Of a DNA stretch of 64,000 nt, positions 1 through 9,789 are shown piece after piece. The first letter of the stretch is position 1, and every line of letters begins with the position of its first letter. Made by a program: the position numbers and the translations under genes. A model generated the notes under the pieces. It was not told where the DNA came from. It searched no databases and saw nothing but the letters and a program-made list of their open reading frames with translations. Source of the DNA: Alphaproteobacteria bacterium (GTDB lineage Bacteria; Pseudomonadota; Alphaproteobacteria; CACIAM-22H2); the NCBI GenBank assembly GCA_017308135.1, contig JAFKFM010000010.1:450545-514544 (forward strand), in the 5' to 3' direction.

Positions 1-2
1 AT

Positions 3-2078
3 TCCGGCATGTTGCCGGGCCATATCGCGGGCGCTTACACGCATGACGAGACTCATATCGATCTGTGGCGCCTGGCGCGCGCCACGAACACGCGGTTGAT
101 CCACGCGCCCGCGACCGGGCTCGACCTCGCCGAGAAGCGTGTCGCCTTTGCCGATCGCCCGGCGCTGAATTTCGACACGCTATCGATCGATGTCGGGATC
201 ACACCGGACGTATCGGCCATTCAAGGGGTCGCCGAGCACGCGCTGCTCGTCAAGCCGATCTCGACCTTCCTGGCGAAATTTGAGGCGGCGTTGCACGCCA
301 ATCCGCGCCCCAAGCGTTTCGCCATTGTCGGCGGCGGGGCGGCGGGGTTCGAGCTTGCCTGCGCATTGAAGGCGCGCCTCGCGCGCGACGGGATCGCGGA
401 TGCGGAAGTCGCGTTGCTCAGCGGCGCCAAGCTGATGCCCACGCTCAACACGGGCGTACGCCTGCTCGCAAGGCTGGCGCTACGTAGACACGCGATCGCG
501 TTCCACAGCGGCTTCCGGGCGATCGAAGTGACGGCGACAGGTGTGCGTGCCGATGACGGGCGTTTCCACGAGGCCGATCTCGTGCTCGTCTCGACCGCCG
601 CACGCGCCCCGTCCTGGCTCGCCAAGACGGGGCTGAAGCTGGCGCCGGATGGCTCGATCGCCATCGGTCCGACCTTGCAGGTCGAGGGTCGCGACGACGT
701 GTTCGCCGTCGGCGATTGCGCGACAAGGGAAGACGATCCGCGCGAAAAGGCCGGCGTGTTCGCCGTGCGCCAAGGCCCGATCCTGGCGAAGAATCTCCGC
801 GCCCGCGCGACGGGCGAAAGTCTGGAAGCGCACAAGGCGCAGACGGATTTTCTGGTTCTGCTCAATACCGGCGACGGCAAGGCGATCGCGGGGCGCGGGC
901 GCTATTTCGCCTGGGCGGGCGCGCGGCTGTGGCGCTGGAAGGATTCGATCGATCGTCGCTTCATGGCGATGTTCGCCGAATTCGGGCGCAATATGGCGCG
1001 GCCCGCCTCGGCCGAGGAAATCGCGTCGGGCAGTGCCATGCGCTGTGCGGGTTGTGCGGCCAAGATCGGCCCCGATCCGTTGGCGCGCGCCTTGTCGCGT
1101 TTGCCTGTGGCGCCTGGCCCGCGCGATAAAATTCTGGTTGGGCTTGGCGACGACGCGGCGGTGACGGAGATCGCACCGGGGATCGCGCAGATCGAAACGA
1201 TCGATCAGATATCGGCGATGATCGCCGATCCCTATATGTTCGGCGAGATCGCGGCGCTCCATGCGATCAACGACGTGCTGGCAATGGGCGGCGACCCCAC
1301 GCGCGCTATGGCGTTGGCGACGGTACCGCGCGCCACGCCCCGCATCGTCGAATCCGATCTGGTCGCGTTGCTGGCGGGTGCACGCAAGGTGCTCGATGCG
1401 CAACGCATCGCGTTGATCGGCGGCCATTCGGGCGAGGGCGAGGGGTTGGCTTTCGGCCTATCGGTTGTGGGCCGCGCGTCGCCCGAAGCGCTCAAGCCCA
1501 AGACCGGCCTGGTCGCGGGCGATGTGTTGATCCTGACCAAGCCGATCGGCGTGGGGCTGATCATGGCCGCCGATATGCGCGGCGCCGTTCACGCCTCGGT
1601 CGCGACGGCGGCGATCGAGGCGATGCGCCGTTCGAATGCCGACGCGCTGCCGATCCTCGGCCCTATCGCCAATGCCATGACCGACGTGACCGGTTTCGGT
1701 CTCGCCGGGCATTTGATGGAGATGCTGCGTCCCGGCCGTTTGGAAGTGCGCCTCGATCTGGGCGCGATCCCGTTGCTGCCGGGGGCGCTCGATCTCGCCA
1801 AAACGGGTTATCGCTCGACCCTCACGGCGCAGAACGCCGTGCAGGGCGGGATGCTGCGCCGGGAGGCGGACGGCGCATTGCCCGACGCGATCGAAGAAGC
1901 GCTGCTGCTCGATCCGCAAACCTCGGGCGGGTTGCTCGCCTCCGTGCCCGAAGCGGCGGCGAAGCAAGCGCTCGGGTTGCTGCACGCCGCCGGTTATGCG
2001 CAAGCCGCGATCATCGGGCGCGTAAACCGCCGCGATACGCTCGACGTCGCGATCTTCTGCGAAGGCGCGTTAGCGTAA
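3..2078 (+). CDS. selD: Bifunctional FAD/NAD oxidoreductase - selenide, water dikinase SelD (5' partial)
   Basis: The C-terminal half is selenide, water dikinase, which makes selenophosphate from selenide and ATP for selenocysteine or 2-selenouridine tRNA. It starts near residue 344 of the visible part (counting the ATG at 9 as residue 1) with RCAGCAAK: Cys349 and Lys352 align with E. coli SelD Cys17 and Lys20. The second Cys of the usual GCGCK is Ala. The first ~330 residues are an NDH-type pyridine nucleotide-disulfide oxidoreductase with a GGGAAG nucleotide fold and a VGDCA FAD motif. The reading frame is open to base 3 and begins with SGMLPG, normally well inside such proteins, so the N-terminal FAD-binding segment lies left of the window. 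The stop overlaps the convergent cysteine desulfurase stop by 9 bases. Confidence 0.93.
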   Translation, partial: SGMLPGHIAGAYTHDETHIDLWRLARATNTRLIHAPATGLDLAEKRVAFADRPALNFDTLSIDVGITPDVSAIQGVAEHALLVKPISTFLAKFEAALHANPRPKRFAIVGGGAAGFELACALKARLARDGIADAEVALLSGAKLMPTLNTGVRLLARLALRRHAIAFHSGFRAIEVTATGVRADDGRFHEADLVLVSTAARAPSWLAKTGLKLAPDGSIAIGPTLQVEGRDDVFAVGDCATREDDPREKAGVFAVRQGPILAKNLRARATGESLEAHKAQTDFLVLLNTGDGKAIAGRGRYFAWAGARLWRWKDSIDRRFMAMFAEFGRNMARPASAEEIASGSAMRCAGCAAKIGPDPLARALSRLPVAPGPRDKILVGLGDDAAVTEIAPGIAQIETIDQISAMIADPYMFGEIAALHAINDVLAMGGDPTRAMALATVPRATPRIVESDLVALLAGARKVLDAQRIALIGGHSGEGEGLAFGLSVVGRASPEALKPKTGLVAGDVLILTKPIGVGLIMAADMRGAVHASVATAAIEAMRRSNADALPILGPIANAMTDVTGFGLAGHLMEMLRPGRLEVRLDLGAIPLLPGALDLAKTGYRSTLTAQNAVQGGMLRREADGALPDAIEEALLLDPQTSGGLLASVPEAAAKQALGLLHAAGYAQAAIIGRVNRRDTLDVAIFCEGALA

Positions 2079-3209
2079 CGATTTCCACGCGGCGGCGAGC
2101 TTATCGGCCGCCGCGTCGATCTGCGCTTCGGTCGTCGAGCGGCCGGACGTCAAGCGCACGGCGCCCAACGCGACATCGGGCGCATAGCCCAAAGCCAGAA
2201 TGATGCTCGACGGTTTGCTGTCGCCCGCATGGCAGGCGGAGCCCGTCGAGGCGAAGACATCGGGCAGGCGCGCCAGAATGTCGTTGCCCACGGCATCGGG
2301 GAACAGCACGTTCAGCGTATTGGGCAAAGTCGCCGCGCCGGCGGCGACGCGAATTAAGTCAGGTACGGCGGCCGATAGGCGTGTCCATAACCGCTCGCGC
2401 AACGCTTCCAGGCGTTTGGAATCATCGGCGAGGCGCTTGGCGGCGATCGCGCAGGCTTCGCCCAGCCCGGCGATATAGGCGACATTCTCCGTACCCGGGC
2501 GGCGGCCTTGTTCCTGGCCGGCCCCGTCGAACAGATTGGGCACGTTCAGCACGCGACGCAGATAGAGCGCGCCGATGCCCTTGGGCGCGTACAGCTTGTG
2601 GCCCGCGATGGTCAGCGCATCGACGCGCCATTGCCGCACGGAAACGGGAACCTTGCCGAGCGATTGCGACGCGTCGGCGTGGACGGGAATTCTGAACTTC
2701 GACGCCAGTGCGGCGAGTTCGCCGACGGGTTCGAGCGTGCCGATCTCGTTCTGCGCATGGATGATCGTGACCAGCGCTGTCGTATCGTCGATTTCGCGCG
2801 CGGCGACGGAAAGATCGACCACGCCGTCGCGATTCACGGGCAAGCGGACGACGCTATAGCCGCCGCGTTCCAGGCGCTTGCAGGCATTCTCCGTCGCCGG
2901 ATGTTCGACGACGGAGGTGACGATCTTGCGCCGTGCGGGCGGTGCGATCTCCGCGAAGCCATGAATCGCGTGATTGCTCGCTTCCGTGCCGCCGCTGGTG
3001 AAAACGATATCGGCGGGATCGGCATCGATCAGTGCGGCGACCTGCTCGCGCGCCTTGTCGATGGCGGCCTTGGCGCGGCGGCCCAGATCGGTCGTCGACG
3101 ACGCGTTGCCGTATTCGTCGCGCAAATAGGGCAGCATCGCCGCGAGGACGTCGTCAGCGACCGGCGTCGTCCCATTATTGTCCAAATAGATGGGACGATC
3201 GCCGGTCAT
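2070..3209 (-). CDS. Cysteine desulfurase, NifS/IscS-like, PLP-dependent
   Basis: Class V aminotransferase-fold enzyme of 379 residues that removes sulfur (or selenium) from cysteine (selenocysteine) as an enzyme-bound persulfide. Visible landmarks are the N-terminal YLDNNGTTP, His103 in VEHPATE, the PLP lysine Lys205 in AGHKLYAPKG, the RPGTEN motif and the catalytic Cys326 in GSACHAG. I start at the ATG at 3209; a longer frame to 3275 would run into the neighbouring transglutaminase gene and adds no conserved sequence. It is convergent with selD, so a role in supplying selenium to SelD is plausible but inferred. A general Fe-S or tRNA-thiolation desulfurase is the alternative. Confidence 0.9.
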   Translation of the reverse strand: MTGDRPIYLDNNGTTPVADDVLAAMLPYLRDEYGNASSTTDLGRRAKAAIDKAREQVAALIDADPADIVFTSGGTEASNHAIHGFAEIAPPARRKIVTSVVEHPATENACKRLERGGYSVVRLPVNRDGVVDLSVAAREIDDTTALVTIIHAQNEIGTLEPVGELAALASKFRIPVHADASQSLGKVPVSVRQWRVDALTIAGHKLYAPKGIGALYLRRVLNVPNLFDGAGQEQGRRPGTENVAYIAGLGEACAIAAKRLADDSKRLEALRERLWTRLSAAVPDLIRVAAGAATLPNTLNVLFPDAVGNDILARLPDVFASTGSACHAGDSKPSSIILALGYAPDVALGAVRLTSGRSTTEAQIDAAADKLAAAWKSLR

Positions 3210-3217
3210 AACGCTTG

Positions 3218-4330
3218 TCAGGCCGTGATCGGCTTCGAGGTGATCGTATAGGCGAAGGCGTCGGGATCGAGGCAATCCAAACGTTCGCCGGCGAGTTCGG
3301 CCTGCGGATACATCAGGAATTCGACCTTCGGCCCCTTGGAACCGGGCAACGCCACGTCATGCGCGACGTTATAGGCGGCCCAGTTCATCTCCCACGCGCC
3401 GAACAGCGCCTTGCGCGCGGAAACGACGACCGCGTTGTCGATGGCGAGCTTGCCCGGCGGTTCCTCCAGGATCACCTTGCGCACGTCGGCGGGGTCCACG
3501 GGCGTCCAGCCGAAACCGTCCAGCCACACTTCGGCACGGCAATGCTGGGCGCGGGTGATGTTGGCAGAACCCGCCCCGAGGCTGCGATAGCCGAAGGCCG
3601 ACGGCGCCACGCGCAGACCATAGACGTCGCGCGCGGGCAGACCCGAAGCGCGGGCGAGGCCGACGAACAACGCGTTCAAATCGGCGCATTTACCGGTGAG
3701 GTCGCCGATCTCCAGCATGTTCTTGATGTTGCCGACGCCGCAGCCGCGCGTCGCCGGATTGCGCGCCGTGTTCTCGACGATCCATTGATAGATCGCTTCG
3801 GCCTTCGCGATATCGGTCGTCTTGCCCGCGGTGATGCGATCGGCGGTCGTCTTGACGATGCCGTCTGTCGCGATCAACTCGGTCGCCGAGAGGTTCAGCG
3901 TGCGCTCTTCGGTCGTGAGTTGCGTCACGTTCGTGGGCTTGGCGAGGTCGATCGCGCGATCGCGCGTCGAGAAACGGCTGACGACCTCAACGACCGGGGC
4001 GCGCTCCGCCGGATCCCACTCGACATGTAGGAACTCCGCGCCATATTTCGCGTCTTTCTTAACCGTCGTCGCCTTGGCATTGCCCGACCAGGTACTGCCT
4101 TCGGGGCGGAACCAATCCTGCGCCGTAAAATTCGGCAGCGGAATCCAGGCCTGGGCCTGGCCGTTTTTGGCGTCGATCTTCAACGCCGTGGTCATTTCGA
4201 ATTTGCGCCAAGCACCCGGTTGCGGGGCAAGCGGGGCGGGGCTTTGCGCGGCGGCGAAACGCGGCGCCAGCGCGCCGGCGGCCAAAGCGGCGGTGCCCAT
4301 CAATAAACTACGGCGATCGGTCGAGATCAT
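3218..4330 (-). CDS. Exported transglutaminase-like (cysteine protease fold) protein
   Basis: 370 residues. The N-terminus MISTDRRSLLMG followed by an Ala-rich hydrophobic stretch to about residue 28 resembles a Tat signal peptide, so the protein probably acts in the periplasm. The core matches the transglutaminase-like superfamily: Cys215 in GKCADLN, His263 in QHCRAEVW and Asp279 in VDPADV form the expected triad. Start chosen at 4330, preceded by GGGAG; the upstream in-frame ATG at 4357 lacks a better site and would displace the signal peptide. It lies 8 bases upstream of the cysteine desulfurase start on the same strand. Bacterial members are usually hydrolases of peptide-like bonds; the substrate is unknown. 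Confidence 0.85.
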   Translation of the reverse strand: MISTDRRSLLMGTAALAAGALAPRFAAAQSPAPLAPQPGAWRKFEMTTALKIDAKNGQAQAWIPLPNFTAQDWFRPEGSTWSGNAKATTVKKDAKYGAEFLHVEWDPAERAPVVEVVSRFSTRDRAIDLAKPTNVTQLTTEERTLNLSATELIATDGIVKTTADRITAGKTTDIAKAEAIYQWIVENTARNPATRGCGVGNIKNMLEIGDLTGKCADLNALFVGLARASGLPARDVYGLRVAPSAFGYRSLGAGSANITRAQHCRAEVWLDGFGWTPVDPADVRKVILEEPPGKLAIDNAVVVSARKALFGAWEMNWAAYNVAHDVALPGSKGPKVEFLMYPQAELAGERLDCLDPDAFAYTITSKPITA

Positions 4331-4528
4331 TCTTTGGCTCCCGTTGTTATGGCCCAAACGACGCCGACGGCCGTATACGGCGACGCCGCGCGCCGGTCTC
4401 CCGGGCCGATTATGGATGAACCGCAGCTTGGCCGTTGGGAACCGCGCGAAGGCGGTTCGCGTCGCCCCGACACGCGGGGACCGGCGGCACAGTGCTACCG
4501 TGAACTCTAGGTTTCGCTTATAGCCAAG

Positions 4529-5344
4529 TCAATGACCGTCGGGCGGGAAATCCGCGCCGCGGGCCACCGCTTCCCAGCGCCGAAGTTCGTCGAGCGCATC
4601 TTTCGCGACCGTAACCGCGCGCGTATGGGCCTGCGCGCCGAGCACCAAGCACGCCGGCGGCGTTTCCGCCAGCATTGCCGCACGGATCGCCTCGGCCGCG
4701 CGGACGGGATCGCCCGCTTGTGTGCCGTCGATCGCGCGCACCGTGTCGCGTCGTTTGCCGGATGTCGCGTCGTAGATCGGTAAGCGCTGTGCCGCTTCCA
4801 CCCGGCCGGATCCCGCGATCGCGGTCCGGAACGCGCCGGGCTCGACGACCATCACCCGGATGCCGAAGGGACGCACTTCCTCGGCCAGCGCGTCGGACAT
4901 CGCGCGCAACGCCGCCTTGGTCGCGGCGTAAAGCCCCGAACCCGCCGGACCCTTGCGTGCGGCGATGGAACCGATATTGACGATCCAGCCACTTTGGCGC
5001 GCGCGCATATGCGGCAAGGCGGCGCGGATCAAACGCAAACCGGCGAAGAAATTGATCTCGAACAGCCGCGCGGTTTCGGCCTCGCTCGCTTCCTCGATCG
5101 AACCGAGCAAGCCCTGGCCCGCGCAGTTCACCAAAACGTCGATATCGGCCAGATGCGGCGCCATCGCCGCGACGGCGGCGGGATCGGCGAGGTCGAGCGG
5201 CAGCGCCCGCGCGTTCGGGCTCGGCGGCGCGCCGACATTGCGGCCGGTGAAGGTCGCGCGTTCGCCGTTCGCGATCGCCGCATCGACCAAGGCGCGGCCG
5301 ATGCCGCTGGTCCCGCCGGTGACGAACCAGGACCGCGCCGTCAT
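4529..5344 (-). CDS. SDR-family NAD(P)-dependent oxidoreductase
   Basis: Classical short-chain dehydrogenase of 271 residues: cofactor motif TGGTSGIG at residues 9-16, LVNCAG around 71-76, and catalytic Ser126 (NIGS), Tyr139 and Lys143 (YAATK). It interconverts an alcohol and a ketone or aldehyde. It begins 1 base after the GntR regulator stop codon, so it is probably the last gene of the importer operon running down from 11.06 kb and may act on the imported substrate or on the product of the operon's FAD oxidoreductase. Substrate not predictable from sequence. Confidence 0.88.
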   Translation of the reverse strand: MTARSWFVTGGTSGIGRALVDAAIANGERATFTGRNVGAPPSPNARALPLDLADPAAVAAMAPHLADIDVLVNCAGQGLLGSIEEASEAETARLFEINFFAGLRLIRAALPHMRARQSGWIVNIGSIAARKGPAGSGLYAATKAALRAMSDALAEEVRPFGIRVMVVEPGAFRTAIAGSGRVEAAQRLPIYDATSGKRRDTVRAIDGTQAGDPVRAAEAIRAAMLAETPPACLVLGAQAHTRAVTVAKDALDELRRWEAVARGADFPPDGH

Positions 5345-5345
5345 G

Positions 5346-6017
5346 TCAGTCGAGCCCCATCACGCGGCGCATCGTGTTGTCGATATGCACACCCATCGCG
5401 TCGGCGGCGGCGTAGCGATCGCGCCGCGCGCAAGCCGCGACGATGGCGAGATGCTCGCGGATCGTCAGCGCCATGAAGCGTTCGGGCCGCACTTGCGTGC
5501 GGCGGATCAGGCGGATCTTCAGCGCGTTGACGCGGTAGGCGTTCTCGATCAGCGGATTGCGCAAGGCGGCGATGATCGCCGCGTGAAGCTCGCGATCGAC
5601 GGCGTAATAGCGCTCGCGGAACGCGGCGTCTGGCTGGGGCGTCACCTCGGCCAGCACGGCTTCATGCGCGCGTCGATGGGCGGCGAGTTCGTCGTCGGAA
5701 GCGCTCGTGCAAAACTCCATCACGGCACCGCATTCGACGAAGCGGCGCAGCTGGAACGCGTTGCGGATCAGCGACACGTCGACGCTGGCGACTTTGAAGC
5801 CGCGCTGGCGCGCCGTCTCCAACAGGCCTTCGCCGATCAATTGCGCGATCAATTCGCGCGTCGCGCGTTCGGGCAGATTGGTCAGCGCCCCGATCTCGCG
5901 CTGGCTCAGGAACTGGCCGGACTGGATCGCGCCTTCCATCAGCCCGGTCTCGAACGCGTCGTAGCCGCGCTCGCGCTGCAAGGGCGGCCGCGCGTGAATA
6001 TCGAGCGTCTCGCTCAT
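5346..6017 (-). CDS. GntR-family transcriptional regulator, FCD (FadR-like) type
   Basis: 223 residues: an N-terminal winged helix-turn-helix (SQREIGALTNLPERATRELI region, about residues 38-60) and an all-helical FCD ligand-binding domain containing the His-bearing segments ELHAAI, REHLAI and GVHIDN expected for its metal/ligand pocket. Its ATG overlaps the permease stop by 4 bases (ATGA), so it is cotranscribed with the importer it likely controls. A 12-base perfect palindrome upstream of the first operon gene (11132-11143) is a candidate operator. FCD regulators usually respond to small carboxylic acids or sugars acids; this is family knowledge, not proof here. Confidence 0.9.
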   Translation of the reverse strand: MSETLDIHARPPLQRERGYDAFETGLMEGAIQSGQFLSQREIGALTNLPERATRELIAQLIGEGLLETARQRGFKVASVDVSLIRNAFQLRRFVECGAVMEFCTSASDDELAAHRRAHEAVLAEVTPQPDAAFRERYYAVDRELHAAIIAALRNPLIENAYRVNALKIRLIRRTQVRPERFMALTIREHLAIVAACARRDRYAAADAMGVHIDNTMRRVMGLD

Positions 6018-6856
6018 CCTTTGAGGCCTCCGGCGGCACCGTTCGACATCATCTTGCGCTGGACGATGAAGGTGAAGATTAGCACGGGCAGCAGCTGGAC
6101 CGTCGCGGCGGCGAAAACCTCGCCCCAGGTCGAACGGCCTTCGCCGATACTCGCCAGCATGTCGGCGAGCACGACGGGGGCGGTGACCGAGCGCGCGGTC
6201 GTCAGCACCAATGCGAATAGGTAATCGTTCCACACGAACAGCGTCGTGAAGATCGCGACCGTGACGATGCCGGGCAGCAGCAGCGGCAAGGTCACGCGCC
6301 GGAACGCCTGGATTCCGGTGCAGCCATCGATCAACGCGGCTTCCTCCAACTCGCGCGGGATGCCGTCGATCATGGTTTTCAGCAGCAGGACGGCCAAACT
6401 GAACTCCATCGCCGCGTAGACGAGAATCAGGCCAAGTTTCGAATCGTCGAGGCCGATCGCGCTGAAGATCGGAAACAGCGGCACGGTGATGACCAAGGGC
6501 GGCAGCATCTTCATGGCAAAGAGCGACATCGCCGATTTGCCGACCCCGCCATGCTGGGACATTCGCGAAAAGGCCCAAGCGGCGGGCAGCGACACGGCGA
6601 GAACGAGGGCGATCGAGCCGATCGTCACGGCAAGCGAGTTGATCAAGCCGTCCGTGAATTTCGGCCAGTTGCGGAACAGATCGGTGTAATTGCCGAACGT
6701 GGGTTCGAAGATCACGATCGGCTTGTAGGAGAAGATGTCGCGCGGCAGCTTGAACGACGACACCGCGACCACGATGATCGGGAAGATCGCCAGCAACACG
6801 AAGAAGGCGATCGTCGCGAGCTGCCACGGCGTGGCGCGTTCGGCTTGGTCGTTCAT
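6014..6856 (-). CDS. ABC transporter permease, carbohydrate type (MalG/UgpE-like)
   Basis: 280-residue inner-membrane protein of the binding-protein-dependent transport family with about six hydrophobic segments and the EAA loop (ELEEAALIDGCTG, around residue 180) that contacts the ATPase. The N-terminal PWQLATIAFFVLLAIFP helix and the loop between helices 1 and 2 are typical of the MalG/CUT1 class. It overlaps the upstream permease and downstream GntR gene by 4 bases each. Together with the 6853-7740 permease and the 9790-11061 binding protein it forms an importer, but no ATPase gene is present in this operon. Confidence 0.92.
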   Translation of the reverse strand: MNDQAERATPWQLATIAFFVLLAIFPIIVVAVSSFKLPRDIFSYKPIVIFEPTFGNYTDLFRNWPKFTDGLINSLAVTIGSIALVLAVSLPAAWAFSRMSQHGGVGKSAMSLFAMKMLPPLVITVPLFPIFSAIGLDDSKLGLILVYAAMEFSLAVLLLKTMIDGIPRELEEAALIDGCTGIQAFRRVTLPLLLPGIVTVAIFTTLFVWNDYLFALVLTTARSVTAPVVLADMLASIGEGRSTWGEVFAAATVQLLPVLIFTFIVQRKMMSNGAAGGLKG

Positions 6857-7740
6857 GCGGCTTCCTTCGGGGCGAAGGATTCGCGATAGAGCCGCACCAT
6901 CGCCCAGGACGACACCACGGCGGTCAGCAGCAACATCAACCATGCGATCGATGCGGCGCGGCCGAACTCCCAATAAACGAAACCGATCTTGTAGAGATGC
7001 ACGGACAGGATTTCCGACGCGTCCACCGGACCGCCTTTGGTCAGGATCCACACCACGCCGAAAGCACGGAAGGTGATGATGATGCGGAACACGACGGCGA
7101 TCAAAAATGCGGGCCGGATCATCGGCCAGGTCAGATAACGGAAACGCTGGAACGGCGTGGCGCCGTCGATCTCGCCCGCCTCGTAGATCTCGCGCGGGAA
7201 GGCGGCGCGCACGGGATAGAGCATGACCAGCACATGCGGCATGCCCGCCCAGAACTCGATCAGTGCCACGACGATCAGTGCCGTGCCCGCCTCGGTGAGC
7301 CACGGGATACGGCCCAAGCCCATCAGATTGGTGACGTAGTTCACCGGGCCGACATTGAAGTCGAGCAGATAGGCCCAGATCGTCGCCGTGACTGCGTGGC
7401 TCATCGCGATGGGCGCGATCAGGCAGGCGATGGCAAGCCCGCGCATCGGAATGCGGCGGATCAGCAGGCAGGCGAGCAGCAAGCCGACCGCGGCCTCGAG
7501 CACCACGGCGATGGCGACGAAGATCAGCGTGCGCAAGGCCGCCGCCCAGAACGAGGCGGAGCCCAGCGTGCGCATGTAATTCACTTCGCCGATCCAGCGC
7601 GGATCGCGGCCGATCGAGTAATCGGTGAAGCTCAGCGCCAGTGCCACGATCTCCGGCAACGCCACGATCGCGGCGAGCAGGGCGTAAAGCGGGGCGACCA
7701 GCGCCCACGCGTGCAAGGCTTTGGACGGTGCTTTGATCAC
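6853..7740 (-). CDS. ABC transporter permease, carbohydrate type (MalF/UgpA-like)
   Basis: 295-residue permease with an N-terminal transmembrane helix (ALVAPLYALLAAIVALPE), further helices across the protein, and an EAA-like loop EIYEAGEIDGATPFQRF near residue 195. It pairs with the MalG-like permease directly downstream. The start is a GTG at 7740 whose bases overlap the TGA of the FAD oxidoreductase (GTGA), a translational-coupling arrangement. CUT1-type permeases import sugars, polyols, glycerol phosphates and related compounds; substrate here unknown. Confidence 0.92.
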   Translation of the reverse strand: MIKAPSKALHAWALVAPLYALLAAIVALPEIVALALSFTDYSIGRDPRWIGEVNYMRTLGSASFWAAALRTLIFVAIAVVLEAAVGLLLACLLIRRIPMRGLAIACLIAPIAMSHAVTATIWAYLLDFNVGPVNYVTNLMGLGRIPWLTEAGTALIVVALIEFWAGMPHVLVMLYPVRAAFPREIYEAGEIDGATPFQRFRYLTWPMIRPAFLIAVVFRIIITFRAFGVVWILTKGGPVDASEILSVHLYKIGFVYWEFGRAASIAWLMLLLTAVVSSWAMVRLYRESFAPKEAA

Positions 7741-9764
7741 GAGGCGGCGAGGATCAGATGATCTTTATAAGGCCGGCCTTTGAGGTCGGCGGCGGTCGGC
7801 TGCGGCGCCTGCGGAATGGCGAAGCGCTCGATCGGGCCTTCCCAGAAACGCGTCGATCCATTGGCCAGGCGATAAACGATCGCCACACCGACCGATGTGG
7901 CGAAGCAGGCGGGTTCCGACGACAAATCGGCTTGGTCCGCGATACGGGCCAGCAGCAATGCACCCCGCTGCCGGGCGAGGGCGACAAGCCCGTCCGCCAA
8001 GAAGGCAAGGCGGATCGATTCGCCGTCGTTCAACGTGCAATGCGCCGCCGTCAATCGCTGGAATCCGGAGAGCGTGACGGCATCGGGAAATTCCGGCGCG
8101 GCGGTCTGCGTCATTTGGCCGGGCACGAACTTGGCGGCGATCGGCGACGCGGCTTGCGCATCACGCGGCGGAAGTACGGCTTCCAGCGTGCCCCAGGCGC
8201 CATCGATCGTTTGGGCGGCGATGCGCAGATCCGCACCAAGATGCATGGCGGCGAGGGGCGTGTCGCTGGTCAGCGCCGCCCAGCTTTTCCACTTCGTGCG
8301 GCGGCGCAGGGCAAGCTCGATGCGCGCCGGCGTCGTCAAACGCGCCACGACGAAATTGCCGTCGCGCGTTTGCGCCAAAGCGAGATCGCGACGCGGCGCG
8401 TTGGCGCCTTGCGGAACGCTTTGCGCGGGCAGCGGCAATGCTTCGTCGCTGAAGCGCAGGCAGCGCAAATAATCCCCGTAATCGGCGAGATCGAGCGATT
8501 GCTTGCCGGCGACGATACGCTCGCGCAGCGTGCCCGTGTCGATTTCGGTTAGCGATTTCCCGCTACGCGCGGCCAATGCGGCGGCGATACCGGCGCCGTA
8601 GCCGGTCTGCGCGCAGGTCGCCATGACCCGGTAGGAGCTCATCGCCAATTGCTCGCCCGAGACCGAACGGCCGGGGCACAAGATATTGTCCGATCCCGCC
8701 GGGATCAGCGCGGCCAGCGGGATGTGATAGGGCTCGACCATATCGGTGATGCCGGTACCCGCGCGCTTCTCGGTATCCGTCCAGTGATAATCGAGGTGAT
8801 AGGTGCCGACCGCGATCGCGTCGTCGCGCAGCAGCGACGTGCGCGCATCGTCATCGGTGATCGTGTAGCGCCCGACGACGCGGCGGCCTTCACGCTGGCC
8901 GATATTGCGCGAGACGGAAGCGAGGACGTGCGTGGCCAGCGGCTTGCCGCCGAAGGCGCCATGGCGGCCGCGATAGCCGCGCGTTTGCAGATAATAGATC
9001 AAGCCCATCATTTGGCGGCGGGCATGGATTTCGGCCTGCGACAGGCTGAACCCATCGGCGGCGTCGAAGCCGACGACTTTCATTTTCACTTCGACGCGCC
9101 CGTCGGCGAAGCAATGCAGCGATGTCATCGGCAGATTGTCGTCGTTGTCGAAGCGCGGGCAGGAATCCGGCAGGAACGGCGTGACCGGCCTATGGGTGTC
9201 CCACAGCGTGAAATAAAGGCTCATCGGCAATTGCTTGCGCGGGCCCAGATGCAGCGTCTCGAGCCCGATCATATCGGGGATAGTGGCGTTGCCGGTCGCA
9301 TCGATCACCACACGCGGGCGCACCTCGACCAGCGTGGCGCCGCAAGACACCAGCACCTTCTCGACATGGCCGTTGGCGGCTTGCGCGTCGATCGCGCGGG
9401 CGTGGAGCCAGACTTCCACGCCCTTTTCGGCGACCATTTCCTGGAGATAGAAGGCGCAGATCTCCAGATCGTAAGCGCGGCGATCGTCGTTGGGATCATA
9501 GGGATCGATCCGGCCGCTCTTGCGCAGTCTTGCGATCAGTTCGGCGAACAGATCGTTGACGCGTTCGCTGTCGCCGCAGAACCCGGCGACACCGCCGGCG
9601 GTACCCTGGCCGCCGAGCGCGTTGGTCGGCTCCACCAGCACGACGGAGGCGCCGTCGCGCCGTGCCGCCATCGCGGCGAAACAGCCGGCCATGCCCCCGC
9701 CCAGGACGAGGACGTCGATCTCGCGGGTCTTCAGTCCCGCCTGGGCGATTTTATAGTCGGACAT
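7737..9764 (-). CDS. FAD-dependent oxidoreductase (FAD_oxidored family)
   Basis: 675 residues. The N-terminus carries a Rossmann FAD-binding motif (VLGGGMAGCFAA, about residues 20-31), an Arg-Asp-Gly turn and GGQGTAGGVAGFCG near 51, a combination seen in the FAD_oxidored (PF12831) family, plus a second FAD contact region ILCPGRSVSGEQLA around residue 370. The C-terminal ~200 residues look like an additional beta-rich domain. Embedded between the binding protein and permease genes of an importer, with a 4-base overlap onto the permease, so it probably oxidises the transported compound in the cytoplasm. No signal peptide seen. Confidence 0.88.
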   Translation of the reverse strand: MSDYKIAQAGLKTREIDVLVLGGGMAGCFAAMAARRDGASVVLVEPTNALGGQGTAGGVAGFCGDSERVNDLFAELIARLRKSGRIDPYDPNDDRRAYDLEICAFYLQEMVAEKGVEVWLHARAIDAQAANGHVEKVLVSCGATLVEVRPRVVIDATGNATIPDMIGLETLHLGPRKQLPMSLYFTLWDTHRPVTPFLPDSCPRFDNDDNLPMTSLHCFADGRVEVKMKVVGFDAADGFSLSQAEIHARRQMMGLIYYLQTRGYRGRHGAFGGKPLATHVLASVSRNIGQREGRRVVGRYTITDDDARTSLLRDDAIAVGTYHLDYHWTDTEKRAGTGITDMVEPYHIPLAALIPAGSDNILCPGRSVSGEQLAMSSYRVMATCAQTGYGAGIAAALAARSGKSLTEIDTGTLRERIVAGKQSLDLADYGDYLRCLRFSDEALPLPAQSVPQGANAPRRDLALAQTRDGNFVVARLTTPARIELALRRRTKWKSWAALTSDTPLAAMHLGADLRIAAQTIDGAWGTLEAVLPPRDAQAASPIAAKFVPGQMTQTAAPEFPDAVTLSGFQRLTAAHCTLNDGESIRLAFLADGLVALARQRGALLLARIADQADLSSEPACFATSVGVAIVYRLANGSTRFWEGPIERFAIPQAPQPTAADLKGRPYKDHLILAAS

Positions 9765-9789
9765 GGCGCGGCCGTTCCTAACCGTTGCG

